NCBI RefSeq assembly: GCF_947254095.1
Contig: NZ_CAMYBV010000011.1
Location: 1 to 64,000 of the forward strand
Reading direction: 5' to 3'
Origin: an uncultured Mobiluncus sp.
GTDB taxonomy: Bacteria; Actinomycetota; Actinomycetes; Actinomycetales; Actinomycetaceae
Length of the DNA: 64,000 bases
The notes under the pieces were generated by a model. That model ran no database searches. It was not told the origin of the DNA and worked only from the letters and a program-made list of their open reading frames with translations. This document shows, piece after piece, positions 1 through 8,897 of the stretch (position 1 is the stretch's first letter; the number at the start of each line of letters is the position of its first letter). Position numbers and translations under genes: made by a program.

Positions 1-91
1 CTCCGAGAACAGCAAAACAGAGAGCCGCAAGCAACAGTCCAACTGCTGCCAACAGTAGCCAGTGGCGCGTTCGCACGTTTTTCTTTTTCAT
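1..91 (-). CDS. N-terminal fragment of a membrane or secreted protein (cut by window edge)
   Basis: Only the first 30 codons are in the window; the gene runs off the left edge. The ATG at 91 is preceded by a strong Shine-Dalgarno (GGGGGAGG, about 6 nt away). The visible protein starts MKKKNVRTRHW, a basic N-terminus, followed by a run of about 18 hydrophobic residues rich in Leu and Ala. This is a signal peptide or a first membrane helix. A GATAAT hexamer preceded by TGG lies about 30 bp upstream and could be its extended -10. Function cannot be told from this fragment. Confidence 0.6.
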   Translation of the reverse strand, partial: MKKKNVRTRHWLLLAAVGLLLAALCFAVLG

Positions 92-343
92 AAGCGTCCT
101 CCCCCGGAAGCGTTTTCACCGATTATCCCATAAATGGGTGAGAGCTATCCTTTCCCCAGAGCCGGCTAACTATTTTTCGATGTTTCGTATGGTTCCTGGC
201 GATATGCCTTTCCCAGGGTGATTCGGTACGGTCGCATGAACCACACCTAGTAAAGCCACTGAACAAAGCTGCGTAAAACCTGGGACGCTTCCGGAATGCA
301 GTAAAATAAGGGTGACCGGTTTCTGAAGAAAGGAGGGATAGAC

Positions 344-616
344 ATGGATGAAGGCGAAACAGAAATACGTTTGGTTCTCCAGCATATGCACCAGCAAAAG
401 GTCATTACTGATCAAGAGTTCAAGGATATGAATTCACTCATCGATGAGGATGGGACTCTTGGCGCACTGGCAGGCATAAGCGCCGCGGTACAGAATGATC
501 CAAATGCCATTCCCTCAGAACTGCTTGACGAAATCCTCGCACTCGAACCAGTGTTTGACGAGGATTATTATGAAGAAATGCTAGACGCGCTAGCCGCCCG
601 GACAACTACGCCTTAA
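344..616 (+). CDS. Small acidic hypothetical protein
   Basis: A 90-aa protein with a very good ribosome-binding site (AAAGGAGGG, 8 nt before the ATG), so I think it is truly translated. It is strongly acidic (DEGETE at the start, DEILALEPVFDEDYYEEML near the C-terminus), has no signal peptide, membrane segment or cysteine, and reads as mostly helical. I do not recognise a family. It is transcribed away from the truncated membrane-protein gene at 1-91 and converges with the Nudix gene. An acidic, compact protein of this kind could be an inhibitor or antitoxin-like partner, but nothing in the sequence shows that. Confidence 0.65.
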   Translation: MDEGETEIRLVLQHMHQQKVITDQEFKDMNSLIDEDGTLGALAGISAAVQNDPNAIPSELLDEILALEPVFDEDYYEEMLDALAARTTTP

Positions 617-811
617 CCGCGGTGTCTTCCCTTATAGCGAGCTGGCTTGAGATGAGGATTAGCCTGAGTTAGTGCCCCCATTCCCTTGCAGTCCTAGCTC
701 ACGAAAGTCACCAACCAGGACGGAGATTCGTGTTCCTGACAGGCTTATCATCGAAAAATAACGGAAACCAACCCCACGCCACATCCTTGACTTGCGCCTA
801 TTTTCATTTTT

Positions 812-1474
812 CTAACCATTTCCCGATGACCGTATCCACGTCTGCGCCAAGTACAGCGCCGAAAGCGTGATTCCGTCACGGATACGTCCGGCGGCAATCC
901 CCTGCTGAATCTGCGGCGATGTCAGGCACAATGTTTCTTCCGTTTCTCCGTCAGTTTCAAAGTCACTGCAAACTGCTGAATTAGCACCGATGCAGCGAGC
1001 GTCAGCCAACACGGCTAGAACTACGGATGCACGGCTTCCCAAAGCCCCCGAATCTGGAAAAATTACACCGATTTCACGGGCTTCCGCCCCCTCCAAACCG
1101 GTCTCTTCACGAAGCTCACGCAAAGCCGTGGCCTTTGCGTCAATGTCTCCCGGCGCCCAAGCCCCCCGAGGTAGCTCCGTTAGTTCAACCTCCGGCCCCA
1201 ACCTACGACTGCGCACAAAAATCAGTCTGTCGTCGTCCTGCGACACACGACAGACACAAACTGCTCCTTCTAATCTTCTGTCTGGGCTCATTCCCGCCAA
1301 GTATCGATGCAAGGGATGCGCCTCCGGCCCAGTCCCGACCATAGTCTGTTCCAGGCGTAGCTGATACTCCCGATTTTCCCAAATAGTCTGCCATTTGGGA
1401 CATTCGGCGAGTGTTTGGGGTCTCAGGACCCAATCCTTACCAGACGGAATCAAGTTGCCAGTTCTATCGTTCAT
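812..1474 (-). CDS. Nudix hydrolase (NUDIX-domain protein)
   Basis: A 220-aa cytoplasmic protein with a recognisable Nudix box at residues 104-127: Gly104, then the catalytic core RELREETGL with the metal-binding glutamates. Nudix enzymes hydrolyse nucleoside diphosphates linked to another group. The usual GE in the first half of the box is GD here and the first half is loosely matched, so substrate and activity are uncertain. The 60 residues before the domain match nothing I know. The gene lies 74 bp downstream of the 543-aa membrane-protein gene on the same strand and could be cotranscribed with it. The region is AT-richer than the housekeeping block that follows. Confidence 0.75.
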   Translation of the reverse strand: MNDRTGNLIPSGKDWVLRPQTLAECPKWQTIWENREYQLRLEQTMVGTGPEAHPLHRYLAGMSPDRRLEGAVCVCRVSQDDDRLIFVRSRRLGPEVELTELPRGAWAPGDIDAKATALRELREETGLEGAEAREIGVIFPDSGALGSRASVVLAVLADARCIGANSAVCSDFETDGETEETLCLTSPQIQQGIAAGRIRDGITLSALYLAQTWIRSSGNG

Positions 1475-1548
1475 TTTGCCCTTATATGCTCCCTAGACTC
1501 ATACACTTCAATAGCCTTCCCGATTTCAACTGTACTGCGAGCACGGCT

Positions 1549-3180
1549 TTATCGCATTGACAGGGTCGCACTCATCTGACTGGGACGCATCTCAGCCACA
1601 GTCTTGATGTCACCCCACGGCAAGGAGCTGATAAAAGATAAAAATGCTACTACCAGTACTATGGCAAAACCAACCGGACCGGAAAAATGCACCACTTCAT
1701 TCAATAAACTTAAACCGGTTATAAGCACAACTATCAAAGAAATCAGCGTCGCCCTTGCAAAAGTGGATTTGAACTTCTGAGCATAATTTTCTGCCTTGTG
1801 TACCTGATTTCGCGCTGAAATTGCCAAGTTGAACAGAGCGCCGCGTTTCCCGCTATTAAGGTCGTTGCTAATTTTTTCTTTCAGGTCCTGCAAGAGCTCT
1901 TTATAGGCAGCTGGACTAATGTAAAGGATGTCGTCGAGCAACTCCCCATTCACCTGCCATAAGGTTTTTGAATTAGCCCTTTCATCGGCTTTATTCTTTG
2001 AGGTGGTGCGGGCAAACTTGCTGGATATGTATTCCCACATGATGCCACGCTGCCGCTTAGGGGCTGGGGTACGTAAACCAAAAGAAATCAGATTCAGTTC
2101 ATCCCCTCTTCCATGTACCTCTGGATTGGGAAAGCTCAGCGAAAGGAACATGGCATTGTTAAGCGAAGCGTTTGCAAAGTTGTATAGCCTGGACCAAAAC
2201 TGAAAAGCCAATCGGTTGCGCCGATCTCGATTGTTTGCGAGCGACTCTGCTCCAGGTATTGGCTTGTACACCGCATCTTCATCGGCTATGGCAGCTATTT
2301 GTTCCGGAACCTCAACCCGGCGGCTAGAACTAGTAATGTGCGCAACCTCGCGCGCTAGAGAATCCAGGTTTTCCTCACCCGTAAGTTTACAAATCTCTCC
2401 GTAGTGAGCAGCAAAGGCTTTCTCGCGATTTTCTAATTTAATCTGTTTCCACGGCTGCACCTTAATACGGTCATGAATTGCCCATTCATACCACTTCTGT
2501 CTGGCTTTTTGAATGAGTTGACGCGCCTCCTCTTCAGAACTGATGGGGTGAAAGCGGTCGGTCAGTCCTGCACCGGGGTACCACACATTTTGGTTTGGCG
2601 GCACGTATACCCAGGTAGTTCCGGACTCAACCTGAGAAGCAACGCTGTCCCAAATGCCAGCCAAGCTGGAGGAAAACTTCCAAAAATCCTCGCGGTTCAA
2701 TCCAGCTTCTTGAGTCGAAATTGAAACACGTTTTTCCTCTGGAAACAGAGAGCTCGTTTCCCCCGCGTTTCCTTTGTCGAAAACATACTTTGTGTTGGGA
2801 GGAATCAAATCTGGGTCAACCAAACTAGTTAAATCCTGGTTCTCTGCGCTTTGCACTTCACTGATGCTGCCATGTTTAATGCGTCCTGGCTGCCACATCC
2901 ATGTAAATGGGAGTTTCTCACTAGAGTCGAGGCCCAACTCAGCGGCAATCCGTTCCGGACCCATCGTCAAGAAGTAAATCCCGTCCAGCACCTCATTGCG
3001 ATCCAACAGCACCGTATCCCCCAGCAACAAAGCCAAACGCAACGCCGCTGTCATGTGTTTGCAGGCTTTCTCGGCTCCCATCCCGCGCCACAAATTCGCC
3101 TGCAGATAAGAGTCAAAGTTGTTCACTCTAATTGGTACCGGCATTTTCTCAACATCGCTGTGTAGTGTTTTATCCACCAT
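1549..3180 (-). CDS. Hypothetical protein with two C-terminal membrane helices
   Basis: A 543-aa protein I do not recognise. The first 470 residues are soluble-looking and rich in Trp, Asn and charged residues (for example KWYEWAIHDRIKVQPWK). A basic, probably helical stretch follows, then two hydrophobic segments (about 471-492 and 499-518) separated by a short loop. The long N-terminal part would therefore sit on one face of the membrane, probably the cytoplasm. There is no Walker motif, protease motif or lipobox. Base composition is clearly AT-richer than the downstream housekeeping genes, which suggests acquisition by transfer. The start ATG at 3180 has only a weak ribosome-binding site. 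Confidence 0.7.
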   Translation of the reverse strand: MVDKTLHSDVEKMPVPIRVNNFDSYLQANLWRGMGAEKACKHMTAALRLALLLGDTVLLDRNEVLDGIYFLTMGPERIAAELGLDSSEKLPFTWMWQPGRIKHGSISEVQSAENQDLTSLVDPDLIPPNTKYVFDKGNAGETSSLFPEEKRVSISTQEAGLNREDFWKFSSSLAGIWDSVASQVESGTTWVYVPPNQNVWYPGAGLTDRFHPISSEEEARQLIQKARQKWYEWAIHDRIKVQPWKQIKLENREKAFAAHYGEICKLTGEENLDSLAREVAHITSSSRRVEVPEQIAAIADEDAVYKPIPGAESLANNRDRRNRLAFQFWSRLYNFANASLNNAMFLSLSFPNPEVHGRGDELNLISFGLRTPAPKRQRGIMWEYISSKFARTTSKNKADERANSKTLWQVNGELLDDILYISPAAYKELLQDLKEKISNDLNSGKRGALFNLAISARNQVHKAENYAQKFKSTFARATLISLIVVLITGLSLLNEVVHFSGPVGFAIVLVVAFLSFISSLPWGDIKTVAEMRPSQMSATLSMR

Positions 3181-3245
3181 TTCATTTTAATCGAACCTAT
3201 GCCAGATTTAATCACGCCAGATTAAAACACACTATAGCCGCGCCA

Positions 3246-3878
3246 TTAGGCATTAACCGCGGTATCGGACACGCCCACGTTATAAGAATCAATCCGCCAG
3301 TACGGCTCGCGATGCTCGGACTGAACCACCGCCCAATGACAGTTGTCCAAACCGCGCAGCCCGTACCACTGAGCTGGGTCATGTCCCAACAAAGTCACGA
3401 TACCCTGCGTGGTGGCAGACCCGTGGGAGACAAACAAGATGGTTTCGCCATCAGCAATTTTGTCAGCCCAGTCGCGGTAAGCCTGAGACACTCGCAGTCC
3501 GACCTCGCGGCGCGGCTCCACTTTCGTGGTTTCCGGGTCGGGGTCGCCGAAATCGCGCCACGTGGTGAAATCGTCGGGCCAGTCCGCCTTGATTTCCGTG
3601 GCGTTGAGCCCTTCCCAAGTCCCAAAAGCGCGTTCCATCAGGCGTTCGTCGACTTCGACGGGCAAGCCGAGCCGGTCGACCAACGCGTGGGCGGTGTCGA
3701 GGGCGCGGCCTAAAGGTGAGGAAACCACCCTTGTGAAGGGGAAACGAACCAACCCGGCTGCGGCGTCTTTGGCCTGCGCAATCCCCGTCTCGTTGAGGGG
3801 AATGTCAATCTGTCCCTGAATCCGGTGCTGCTTGTTGTAATCGGTTTGTCCATGCCGCCACATCACCAAGGTTTTCAT
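3246..3878 (-). CDS. Histidine phosphatase (phosphoglycerate mutase-like)
   Basis: A 210-aa member of the histidine phosphatase superfamily. The phosphohistidine motif RHG is at residues 8-10 (MWRHGQTDYN) and the second catalytic histidine is His152 in FVSHGSATT. An acidic proton donor sits in the ERAFGTWEGL stretch near residue 82. Length and lack of the long insert of dPGM glycolytic mutases point to a cofactor-dependent phosphatase, such as the broad-specificity or glucosyl-3-phosphoglycerate phosphatase types, rather than a true glycolytic mutase. It lies 50 bp downstream of rsfS; in many actinobacteria a similar phosphatase follows nadD-rsfS. Confidence 0.85.
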   Translation of the reverse strand: MKTLVMWRHGQTDYNKQHRIQGQIDIPLNETGIAQAKDAAAGLVRFPFTRVVSSPLGRALDTAHALVDRLGLPVEVDERLMERAFGTWEGLNATEIKADWPDDFTTWRDFGDPDPETTKVEPRREVGLRVSQAYRDWADKIADGETILFVSHGSATTQGIVTLLGHDPAQWYGLRGLDNCHWAVVQSEHREPYWRIDSYNVGVSDTAVNA

Positions 3879-3928
3879 AGTCCTGTGCTCCTTTCCGGTC
3901 GGTCCGCCGCAATCTGTCCCTGTCGGCT

Positions 3929-4390
3929 CTATGAATCGTCTTCGCCGATGAGGTCCAGCGGAGAGACGGGGTCAGGAGCCTGCGCAGCGGGGTTGGACGG
4001 AGCGGGGCTGTCAGTCTGAGCGGCCGGTTCCTCTGGATCGGGCACCTCGACCAGGGGCGCATCGGCCCACAAACGTTCCAGCGCGTAAAACTGCCGGTCG
4101 TCCTCTTGCTGGACATGCACCACCAGCAACCCGTAATCGAGCAAGACCCAATGAGCCTGAGCCAACCCCTCGCGACGCAGCAGCTTTAGGCCAGCTTTCG
4201 TCATCGCCTCATCAACAGCATCAACAATGGCGCGCACCTGACGGTCACTATTGCCCGTAGCCAGCACAAACATATCGGTCAGCACCAAGCGTTCGGAGAC
4301 GTCCAGGGCGATGACCTCCGTGGCTTTCTTTGATTTTGCTGCTTGACCTGCTGCTATGGCGAGTTCGATGGACTTGGCGTCAGCACTCAT
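3929..4390 (-). CDS. rsfS: Ribosome silencing factor RsfS
   Basis: A 153-aa protein whose first 115 residues are the RsfS/Iojap domain. Conserved stretches include DVSERLVLTDMFVLATGNSD and LLDYGLLVVHVQ. RsfS binds ribosomal protein L14 and blocks joining of the 30S and 50S subunits when nutrients run short. The last 38 residues form a Pro/Ala/Asp-rich tail (PDPEEPAAQTDSPAP) that is not part of the domain. The start codon overlaps the stop of the upstream repeat protein by 4 bp (ATGA), so the two are probably translationally coupled. Confidence 0.92.
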   Translation of the reverse strand: MSADAKSIELAIAAGQAAKSKKATEVIALDVSERLVLTDMFVLATGNSDRQVRAIVDAVDEAMTKAGLKLLRREGLAQAHWVLLDYGLLVVHVQQEDDRQFYALERLWADAPLVEVPDPEEPAAQTDSPAPSNPAAQAPDPVSPLDLIGEDDS

Positions 4391-6339
4391 ACAGAAAAAA
4401 TCCCCATTTCGGTTGTGGAATCGGGCAAAATGGCCTCCCCTGACGTGGCGGCTGGAGGGTCAGCAGCTGCGCTCAGCGTGACTCCTGTCTCTAGCGTTGT
4501 TCCAGAGGCGGTCGTCACCGCGGCGTTCTTGTCCAGAGCGAAGATGAGCATACCCACGACCACGACGGTCACCAGCACGACCAACGCCCAGCGGGCCGCC
4601 TGACCCAGCATCAGCAAAGTTTCGCCCCAACGCCCGGACTTGCGAATCAAACGTTCGGTGAAGGACTCCTCGAACTCAAAGTCTTCCCAGTCGATGTTTT
4701 CCAGTTCTTCATCGGTGATATCTTCGCCGAGTTCCTTACGCAAAACCTCAACATCGGCCTCATGAAACTTCTGTTCGGCTTCTTTGAGCTCTTGAAGTTG
4801 TCGAGCCTCGGCCTCTTCCAGGCTTTCGCGGCGTGTCGAGCGGGATTCTTGCGGATTCCACAAGGGCGGCATTCCGGGTCGACCGTAAGGCATCCCTGGC
4901 ATTCCGGGGCGACCATAAGGCATTCCGGGCATCCCGTAACCAGGCATCCCTGGCATCCCTGGCATTCCTGGCATTCCGGGACGGCCATAAGGCATTCCGG
5001 GCATCCCGTAACCAGGCATTCCTGGCATTCCGGGCTGGCCAGGCATTCCGGGACGGCCATAAGGATTCGGACGCCCCCACATTCCGTAGGGAGCGCCGGG
5101 CTGACCAGGCATTTGACCCGGTTGCCCGGGCATCTGACCGGGCATTCCCGGGTGTCCCGGCATGCCCAGACACCCGTGCGTTGCGGCCTGTCCGGGTATC
5201 TGTCCCGGTTGGCCTGCCATTCGGGGATCACCGGACGGAGCTCCCGGAGCCTGAACCAGCATCTGTCCAGGTTGTCCGGACTGGTTAGGTTGTCCGGGCT
5301 GGTTGACTTGACCAGGCATCTGTACCGGCTGTCCCTGCATCTGTACCGGCTGTCCCGGTTGTCCCGGCCGACCGGGCACTTGTCCGGGCTGGCTGGCCAC
5401 TTGACCGTGCTGCCCCGGCTGTCCGTGTTGATGAGGTTGGCCGGGTTGTCCGGGCATCTGACTGGGCAGCTGTACTGGTTGCCCAGGTTGGTTAGGCTGT
5501 CCCGGTTGCCCAGCTGACAAGGGCGGACGAGCCGCAGCGCCCGGCGCTGTTCCTGGAGCCGCGGGCTTCGCTGGGCGCGCACCGGGCGTCCCTAACTGCA
5601 CCTGCGCAGTTCCCGACGTTGTTCCTGGCGAGGCGGGCTGCTGCGCCCGAGAGGCTTCCGCCTGGCTGGGTCGCAGCCCGGGAGAGTTTGTCCGAGAATT
5701 CGGCGGCATCGCTGGCCTAGCCGGGGCGGAACCAGTCGGGGCGGAACCAGCCGAAACGGACGGCAACGGCCGAGACGCACTATCCGGAACGGGAGGGTTC
5801 GCCCCCGGCCTGCTGACCTGAGCAGAACCAGCCGGAGCAGAACCGGCCGGAACGGACGGCAACGGTCGAGACGGGCTACCCGGAACAGGAGGATTCGCCC
5901 CCGGCCTGCTGACCGGGGCGGAACCTGTCGAGTTCGGCGCTACCGTGGGAATCATTCCCGTGGTGGAAGGGGGCACCGGAGTTCCCGGCGTCGGCAACTG
6001 ACGAACCGCCGTGTCCGCGGGACGATTCCCGACTGGAACTGCGGGCTTTTCGGGCACCACCGGAGTGGTGCCGCGCACGAGGGGACGCTGGACACCGGCG
6101 ACTTGTGGCCCGGCAGCGCTCACGGCCTGAGCCTTGCCAGCGACCGGAATCATGCCGGTCAGAGCCCCGTCCTTGTCAACAGCGCGCACCGCTTGGGCAG
6201 TATTGGGAACCTGCAGAGCGGGACCGGTCGAACCGGCAGCGGACAGCACTTGCCCAGGCCGAGGGGCACTAGCTCCCAAGCCCGGAAGATTGACCGCCTG
6301 CACCGGCACGGGCCGCGGCCTTGGCTTGCCCTCGCTCAC
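4387..6339 (-). CDS. Pro/Gly/Met-rich repeat membrane protein
   Basis: A 650-aa low-complexity protein. Residues 1-270 are Pro/Ala/Ser/Thr/Val-rich with imperfect repeats such as SRPGANPPVPGS. Residues about 270-490 are built of GQPGQ, MPGQ and GMPGMPYGRP units, collagen-like in composition. A charged helical, probably coiled-coil segment follows (EAEARQLQELKEAEQKF), then an acidic patch, one membrane helix (about 583-602) and a 48-residue tail. With no signal peptide, the long repeat part is probably cytoplasmic if orientation follows the positive-inside rule. It overlaps nadD and rsfS by 4 bp each, in the slot where many actinobacteria place an LCP or other cell-envelope protein. Function unknown. 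Confidence 0.8.
   Translation of the reverse strand: MSEGKPRPRPVPVQAVNLPGLGASAPRPGQVLSAAGSTGPALQVPNTAQAVRAVDKDGALTGMIPVAGKAQAVSAAGPQVAGVQRPLVRGTTPVVPEKPAVPVGNRPADTAVRQLPTPGTPVPPSTTGMIPTVAPNSTGSAPVSRPGANPPVPGSPSRPLPSVPAGSAPAGSAQVSRPGANPPVPDSASRPLPSVSAGSAPTGSAPARPAMPPNSRTNSPGLRPSQAEASRAQQPASPGTTSGTAQVQLGTPGARPAKPAAPGTAPGAAARPPLSAGQPGQPNQPGQPVQLPSQMPGQPGQPHQHGQPGQHGQVASQPGQVPGRPGQPGQPVQMQGQPVQMPGQVNQPGQPNQSGQPGQMLVQAPGAPSGDPRMAGQPGQIPGQAATHGCLGMPGHPGMPGQMPGQPGQMPGQPGAPYGMWGRPNPYGRPGMPGQPGMPGMPGYGMPGMPYGRPGMPGMPGMPGMPGYGMPGMPYGRPGMPGMPYGRPGMPPLWNPQESRSTRRESLEEAEARQLQELKEAEQKFHEADVEVLRKELGEDITDEELENIDWEDFEFEESFTERLIRKSGRWGETLLMLGQAARWALVVLVTVVVVGMLIFALDKNAAVTTASGTTLETGVTLSAAADPPAATSGEAILPDSTTEMGIFSV
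4860..5530 (-). repeat. Degenerate tandem repeats encoding GMPGMPYGRP / GQPGQ units
   Basis: Short repeating DNA units (9, 15, 18 and 27-33 nt multiples) encode the collagen-like part of the protein above. The cleanest copies lie at 4870-5060, where blocks coding YGRPGMPGMP and GYGMPGMP recur three to four times almost unchanged. Such in-frame repeats are prone to slippage, so copy number may differ among strains. Confidence 0.8.
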
Positions 6340-7115
6340 AATCCCCCTCTCGACAAAGTCATCGTTGAACTTTCTGGCTGCGCCACGTCATTCACCGCGG
6401 CCGCCGTCAAAGCCGCCTTGGGAACGGCGTATGACGCCTCTCGCGAATCCGACTGCAGTCGCGTGTCGTCAGTATAGAGTCCGTATTTAGCAATATATTG
6501 AACAACGCCGTCGGGTACCAAATACCACACCGGCTGGTGCGATTTTACCCGATTCCGACAGTCGGTTGAGCTGATTGCCATGGCCGGAACCTCGACCAGA
6601 GAGACGTGCTGTGCCGGGAGGTTAGCGGGATTAAAGGAATGCCCGGGCCGGGTCACCCCCACGAAGTGTGCCAGTTCAAACAGCTGGTCGATGTCTTTCC
6701 AGCGCATAATGTCAGAAATCGCGTCAGCCCCGGTGATAAAGAATAGTTGCACGTCGCCTAAAGCGACTTTCAGGTCGGTCAGAGTGTCAATCGTATAAGT
6801 CGTCCTGGCCCGGTCAATATCGACTCGGGACACCGAAAACCGCGGATTGGAAGCGGTCGCGATAACCGCCATGAGGTAGCGGTGTTCAGCCTCGGTGACC
6901 GGGCGTCCCAGCTTAAACGGCTGCATGAAAGTAGGCACAAAAATAACTTCGTCAAGGCCGAAGACCGCCTGAACTTCCGAAGCCGCCACCAGGTGACCGT
7001 GATGAATCGGGTCAAAAGTGCCGCCCATCACCCCGATACGGCGCCGACGCTGGTTGGGCTTTGCCGAATTGTCGGAATCCAACGCCCAAACGCATCTGTG
7101 CGAGCGAGACTCCAT
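6336..7115 (-). CDS. nadD: Nicotinate-nucleotide adenylyltransferase NadD
   Basis: NadD joins nicotinate mononucleotide to AMP from ATP, giving deamido-NAD+ on the way to NAD. The nucleotidyltransferase signature GGTFDPIHHGHL and the C-terminal ISSTDCR motif are both present. I place the start at the ATG at 7115 (MESRSHRC, 259 aa) because GGAAAGG lies 6 nt upstream. An in-frame ATG 48 bp further upstream lacks such a site. Its stop overlaps the start of the repeat protein by 4 bp. The proB-proA genes often found between obgE and nadD are absent here. Confidence 0.93.
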   Translation of the reverse strand: MESRSHRCVWALDSDNSAKPNQRRRRIGVMGGTFDPIHHGHLVAASEVQAVFGLDEVIFVPTFMQPFKLGRPVTEAEHRYLMAVIATASNPRFSVSRVDIDRARTTYTIDTLTDLKVALGDVQLFFITGADAISDIMRWKDIDQLFELAHFVGVTRPGHSFNPANLPAQHVSLVEVPAMAISSTDCRNRVKSHQPVWYLVPDGVVQYIAKYGLYTDDTRLQSDSREASYAVPKAALTAAAVNDVAQPESSTMTLSRGGL

Positions 7116-7253
7116 GACAGCCTTTCCTATCCCTTTGCCGCCCATTATGAGCACACAAAACATCCTTTTGTGGAATTATACCTGCCCAGGCCTGAGTGAT
7201 TCCTGAAAATGGCAAGGAAATCTGTAACCGGACGGGAGGTCACATTCCCGGTT

Positions 7254-8795
7254 CTACTCGGTTTCCCCGGGGTCGTTCCACAAGCCGGATTCGCGTTCCG
7301 CGTCCAGTTCTTCACGAGCGCGTTTCTTGGCGTCCATCCAGGCATGATAGTCGATACGGCGCTGCTGGTTGGTGCGGCGGGTATTTTCGTAAAGCCTCGA
7401 GTCTGTGCCACGCGCGCCCAGAAGTTCCGCTCCGGCTTGCAGGGTCGGTTCCCAGTCAAAAACGATACCCGTCTCGGGGTCGCCAATCACGACCGTATCC
7501 CCCGCGTGCGCTCCGGCCTTCAGCAGGTCGTCCTCCACTCCCAGGTTTGCCAGGCGGTCTGCCAGATAACCGACCGCTTCGTCGTTAGTGAAGTCGGTTT
7601 GTTTTACCCAGCGCTCGACTTGCTCGCCGCGGATAGAGAATCCCGGCGTGCCCTCGATAGTGGTTGCCTCGATAGTGTAGGTCTTGGTGGAGCGCGCTGG
7701 TTTCGGCTGCGGACGCAGCACGGGACGCTCGTTGTTGTCCTCGGGTAGGTGGGAACGGTACTCCTGGACCATTTCGGCCAACCCAAACGCCAGTTCTTTC
7801 AAGCCTTCGTGAGTGGTCGCGGAAACTTCAAAAACCGGCCAACCAAGTTTCGCAATCTCCGTTTCCATCAGGGCGGCCATGTCTCGCCCGTCTGGGACAT
7901 CGATTTTGTTGAGGATAATGGCGCGTTGGCGTTCCATCAGAGGCGGCAGGAAGTCCCTCCCGGGACGGTAGCGATCCAGGGACTTCGCGTAGTGGGCGAG
8001 TTCGCGTTCCAAAGTCTTAATATCGGCCAGCGGTTCACGTTCCGGATCCCACGCCGCCAAGTCCACCACGTGGGCAATCACGCAGCAACGTTCGATATGA
8101 CGCAAGAAATCCAGCCCCAGACCTTTGCCCGCGGCCGCGCCGGGAATCAATCCGGGCACGTCCGCCACGGTGTAGCGCGCCACCGGATTATCCACCACCG
8201 CCAGGTTCGGCACCAGGGTCGTGAAAGGATAGTCCGCAATCTTGGGACGCGCTGCGCTCATGGCCGCTACCAGCGAAGATTTGCCCGCCGAAGGGTATCC
8301 CACCAGTGCCACGTCGGCCATCGACTTGAGTTCCAAAATGACGGTGCGTTCTTCACCAGGTTCTCCCAACAGGGCAAAGCCCGGTGCCTTGCGTTTTGCG
8401 GAGGCTAGGCCGTAGTTGCCCATTCCTCCCACCCCGCCGCGGGCGATGACCAGTTGGGCCTCCGGGGAGTCTAGATCCGCCAGGAACTCGCCGTCCTCGC
8501 TGGTGACGACCGTGCCTTGGGGAACATCCAGGAATAGATCCTCGCCGCGGCGTCCATCGCGGTAGTCCCCCATCCCCGCTTGACCGCTTTCCGCTTTCAC
8601 GTGCGGGCGATGATGGAACGGCAACAGGGTCGTCTCCTGCGGATTGACGCGCAGAATGACCGACCCGCCGTGTCCGCCAGCCCCGCCGTCAGGCCCCGCC
8701 AACGGCTTGTATTTTTCGCGGCGGATGGACGCGCAGCCGTTACCGCCAGCTCCGGCTTGGGCAAAAATTTTTACGTAATCCACAAAGCTGACCAT
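7254..8795 (-). CDS. obgE: GTPase Obg/CgtA
   Basis: A 513-aa ribosome-associated GTPase acting in 50S assembly and stress responses. Domains in order: glycine-rich Obg fold (1-158, with GPDGGAGGHGG and QGTVV), G domain with P-loop GYPSAGKSS at 166-174, switch I FTTLVPN, switch II DVPGLIPGA and NKID, and the actinobacterial-type C-terminal OCT domain (about 370-440). A charged tail of about 60 residues ends the protein. It follows rpmA on the same strand, with a hairpin in between that may lower read-through. Confidence 0.96.
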   Translation of the reverse strand: MVSFVDYVKIFAQAGAGGNGCASIRREKYKPLAGPDGGAGGHGGSVILRVNPQETTLLPFHHRPHVKAESGQAGMGDYRDGRRGEDLFLDVPQGTVVTSEDGEFLADLDSPEAQLVIARGGVGGMGNYGLASAKRKAPGFALLGEPGEERTVILELKSMADVALVGYPSAGKSSLVAAMSAARPKIADYPFTTLVPNLAVVDNPVARYTVADVPGLIPGAAAGKGLGLDFLRHIERCCVIAHVVDLAAWDPEREPLADIKTLERELAHYAKSLDRYRPGRDFLPPLMERQRAIILNKIDVPDGRDMAALMETEIAKLGWPVFEVSATTHEGLKELAFGLAEMVQEYRSHLPEDNNERPVLRPQPKPARSTKTYTIEATTIEGTPGFSIRGEQVERWVKQTDFTNDEAVGYLADRLANLGVEDDLLKAGAHAGDTVVIGDPETGIVFDWEPTLQAGAELLGARGTDSRLYENTRRTNQQRRIDYHAWMDAKKRAREELDAERESGLWNDPGETE

Positions 8796-8850
8796 CTGGG
8801 CTGCTGACCTCCTCTGGCTCTCTCACAGAGCCATCGTTACGTTAAACAGC

Positions 8851-8876
8851 AAGAGGGCTCGAACGAGCCCCCTCAC
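8851..8876 (-). terminator. Hairpin between rpmA and obgE
   Basis: GGGCTCG and CGAGCCC arms around a short loop form a stable stem just after the rpmA stop. The downstream U-rich tract on the minus strand is poor, so it is a weak terminator or processing site rather than a full stop; obgE probably still gets some read-through. Confidence 0.45.
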
Positions 8877-8897
8877 GAAAGTAGTCACTGCCAACAT

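Noticed and set aside
4762..5517. Plus-strand frame rich in RHSG/HPVTRH opposite the Pro/Gly/Met repeats
   Set aside because: Repeats on one strand always give repeats on the other. The minus-strand frame is joined to nadD and rsfS by 4-bp overlaps and has a membrane helix; the plus-strand one has neither context nor start.
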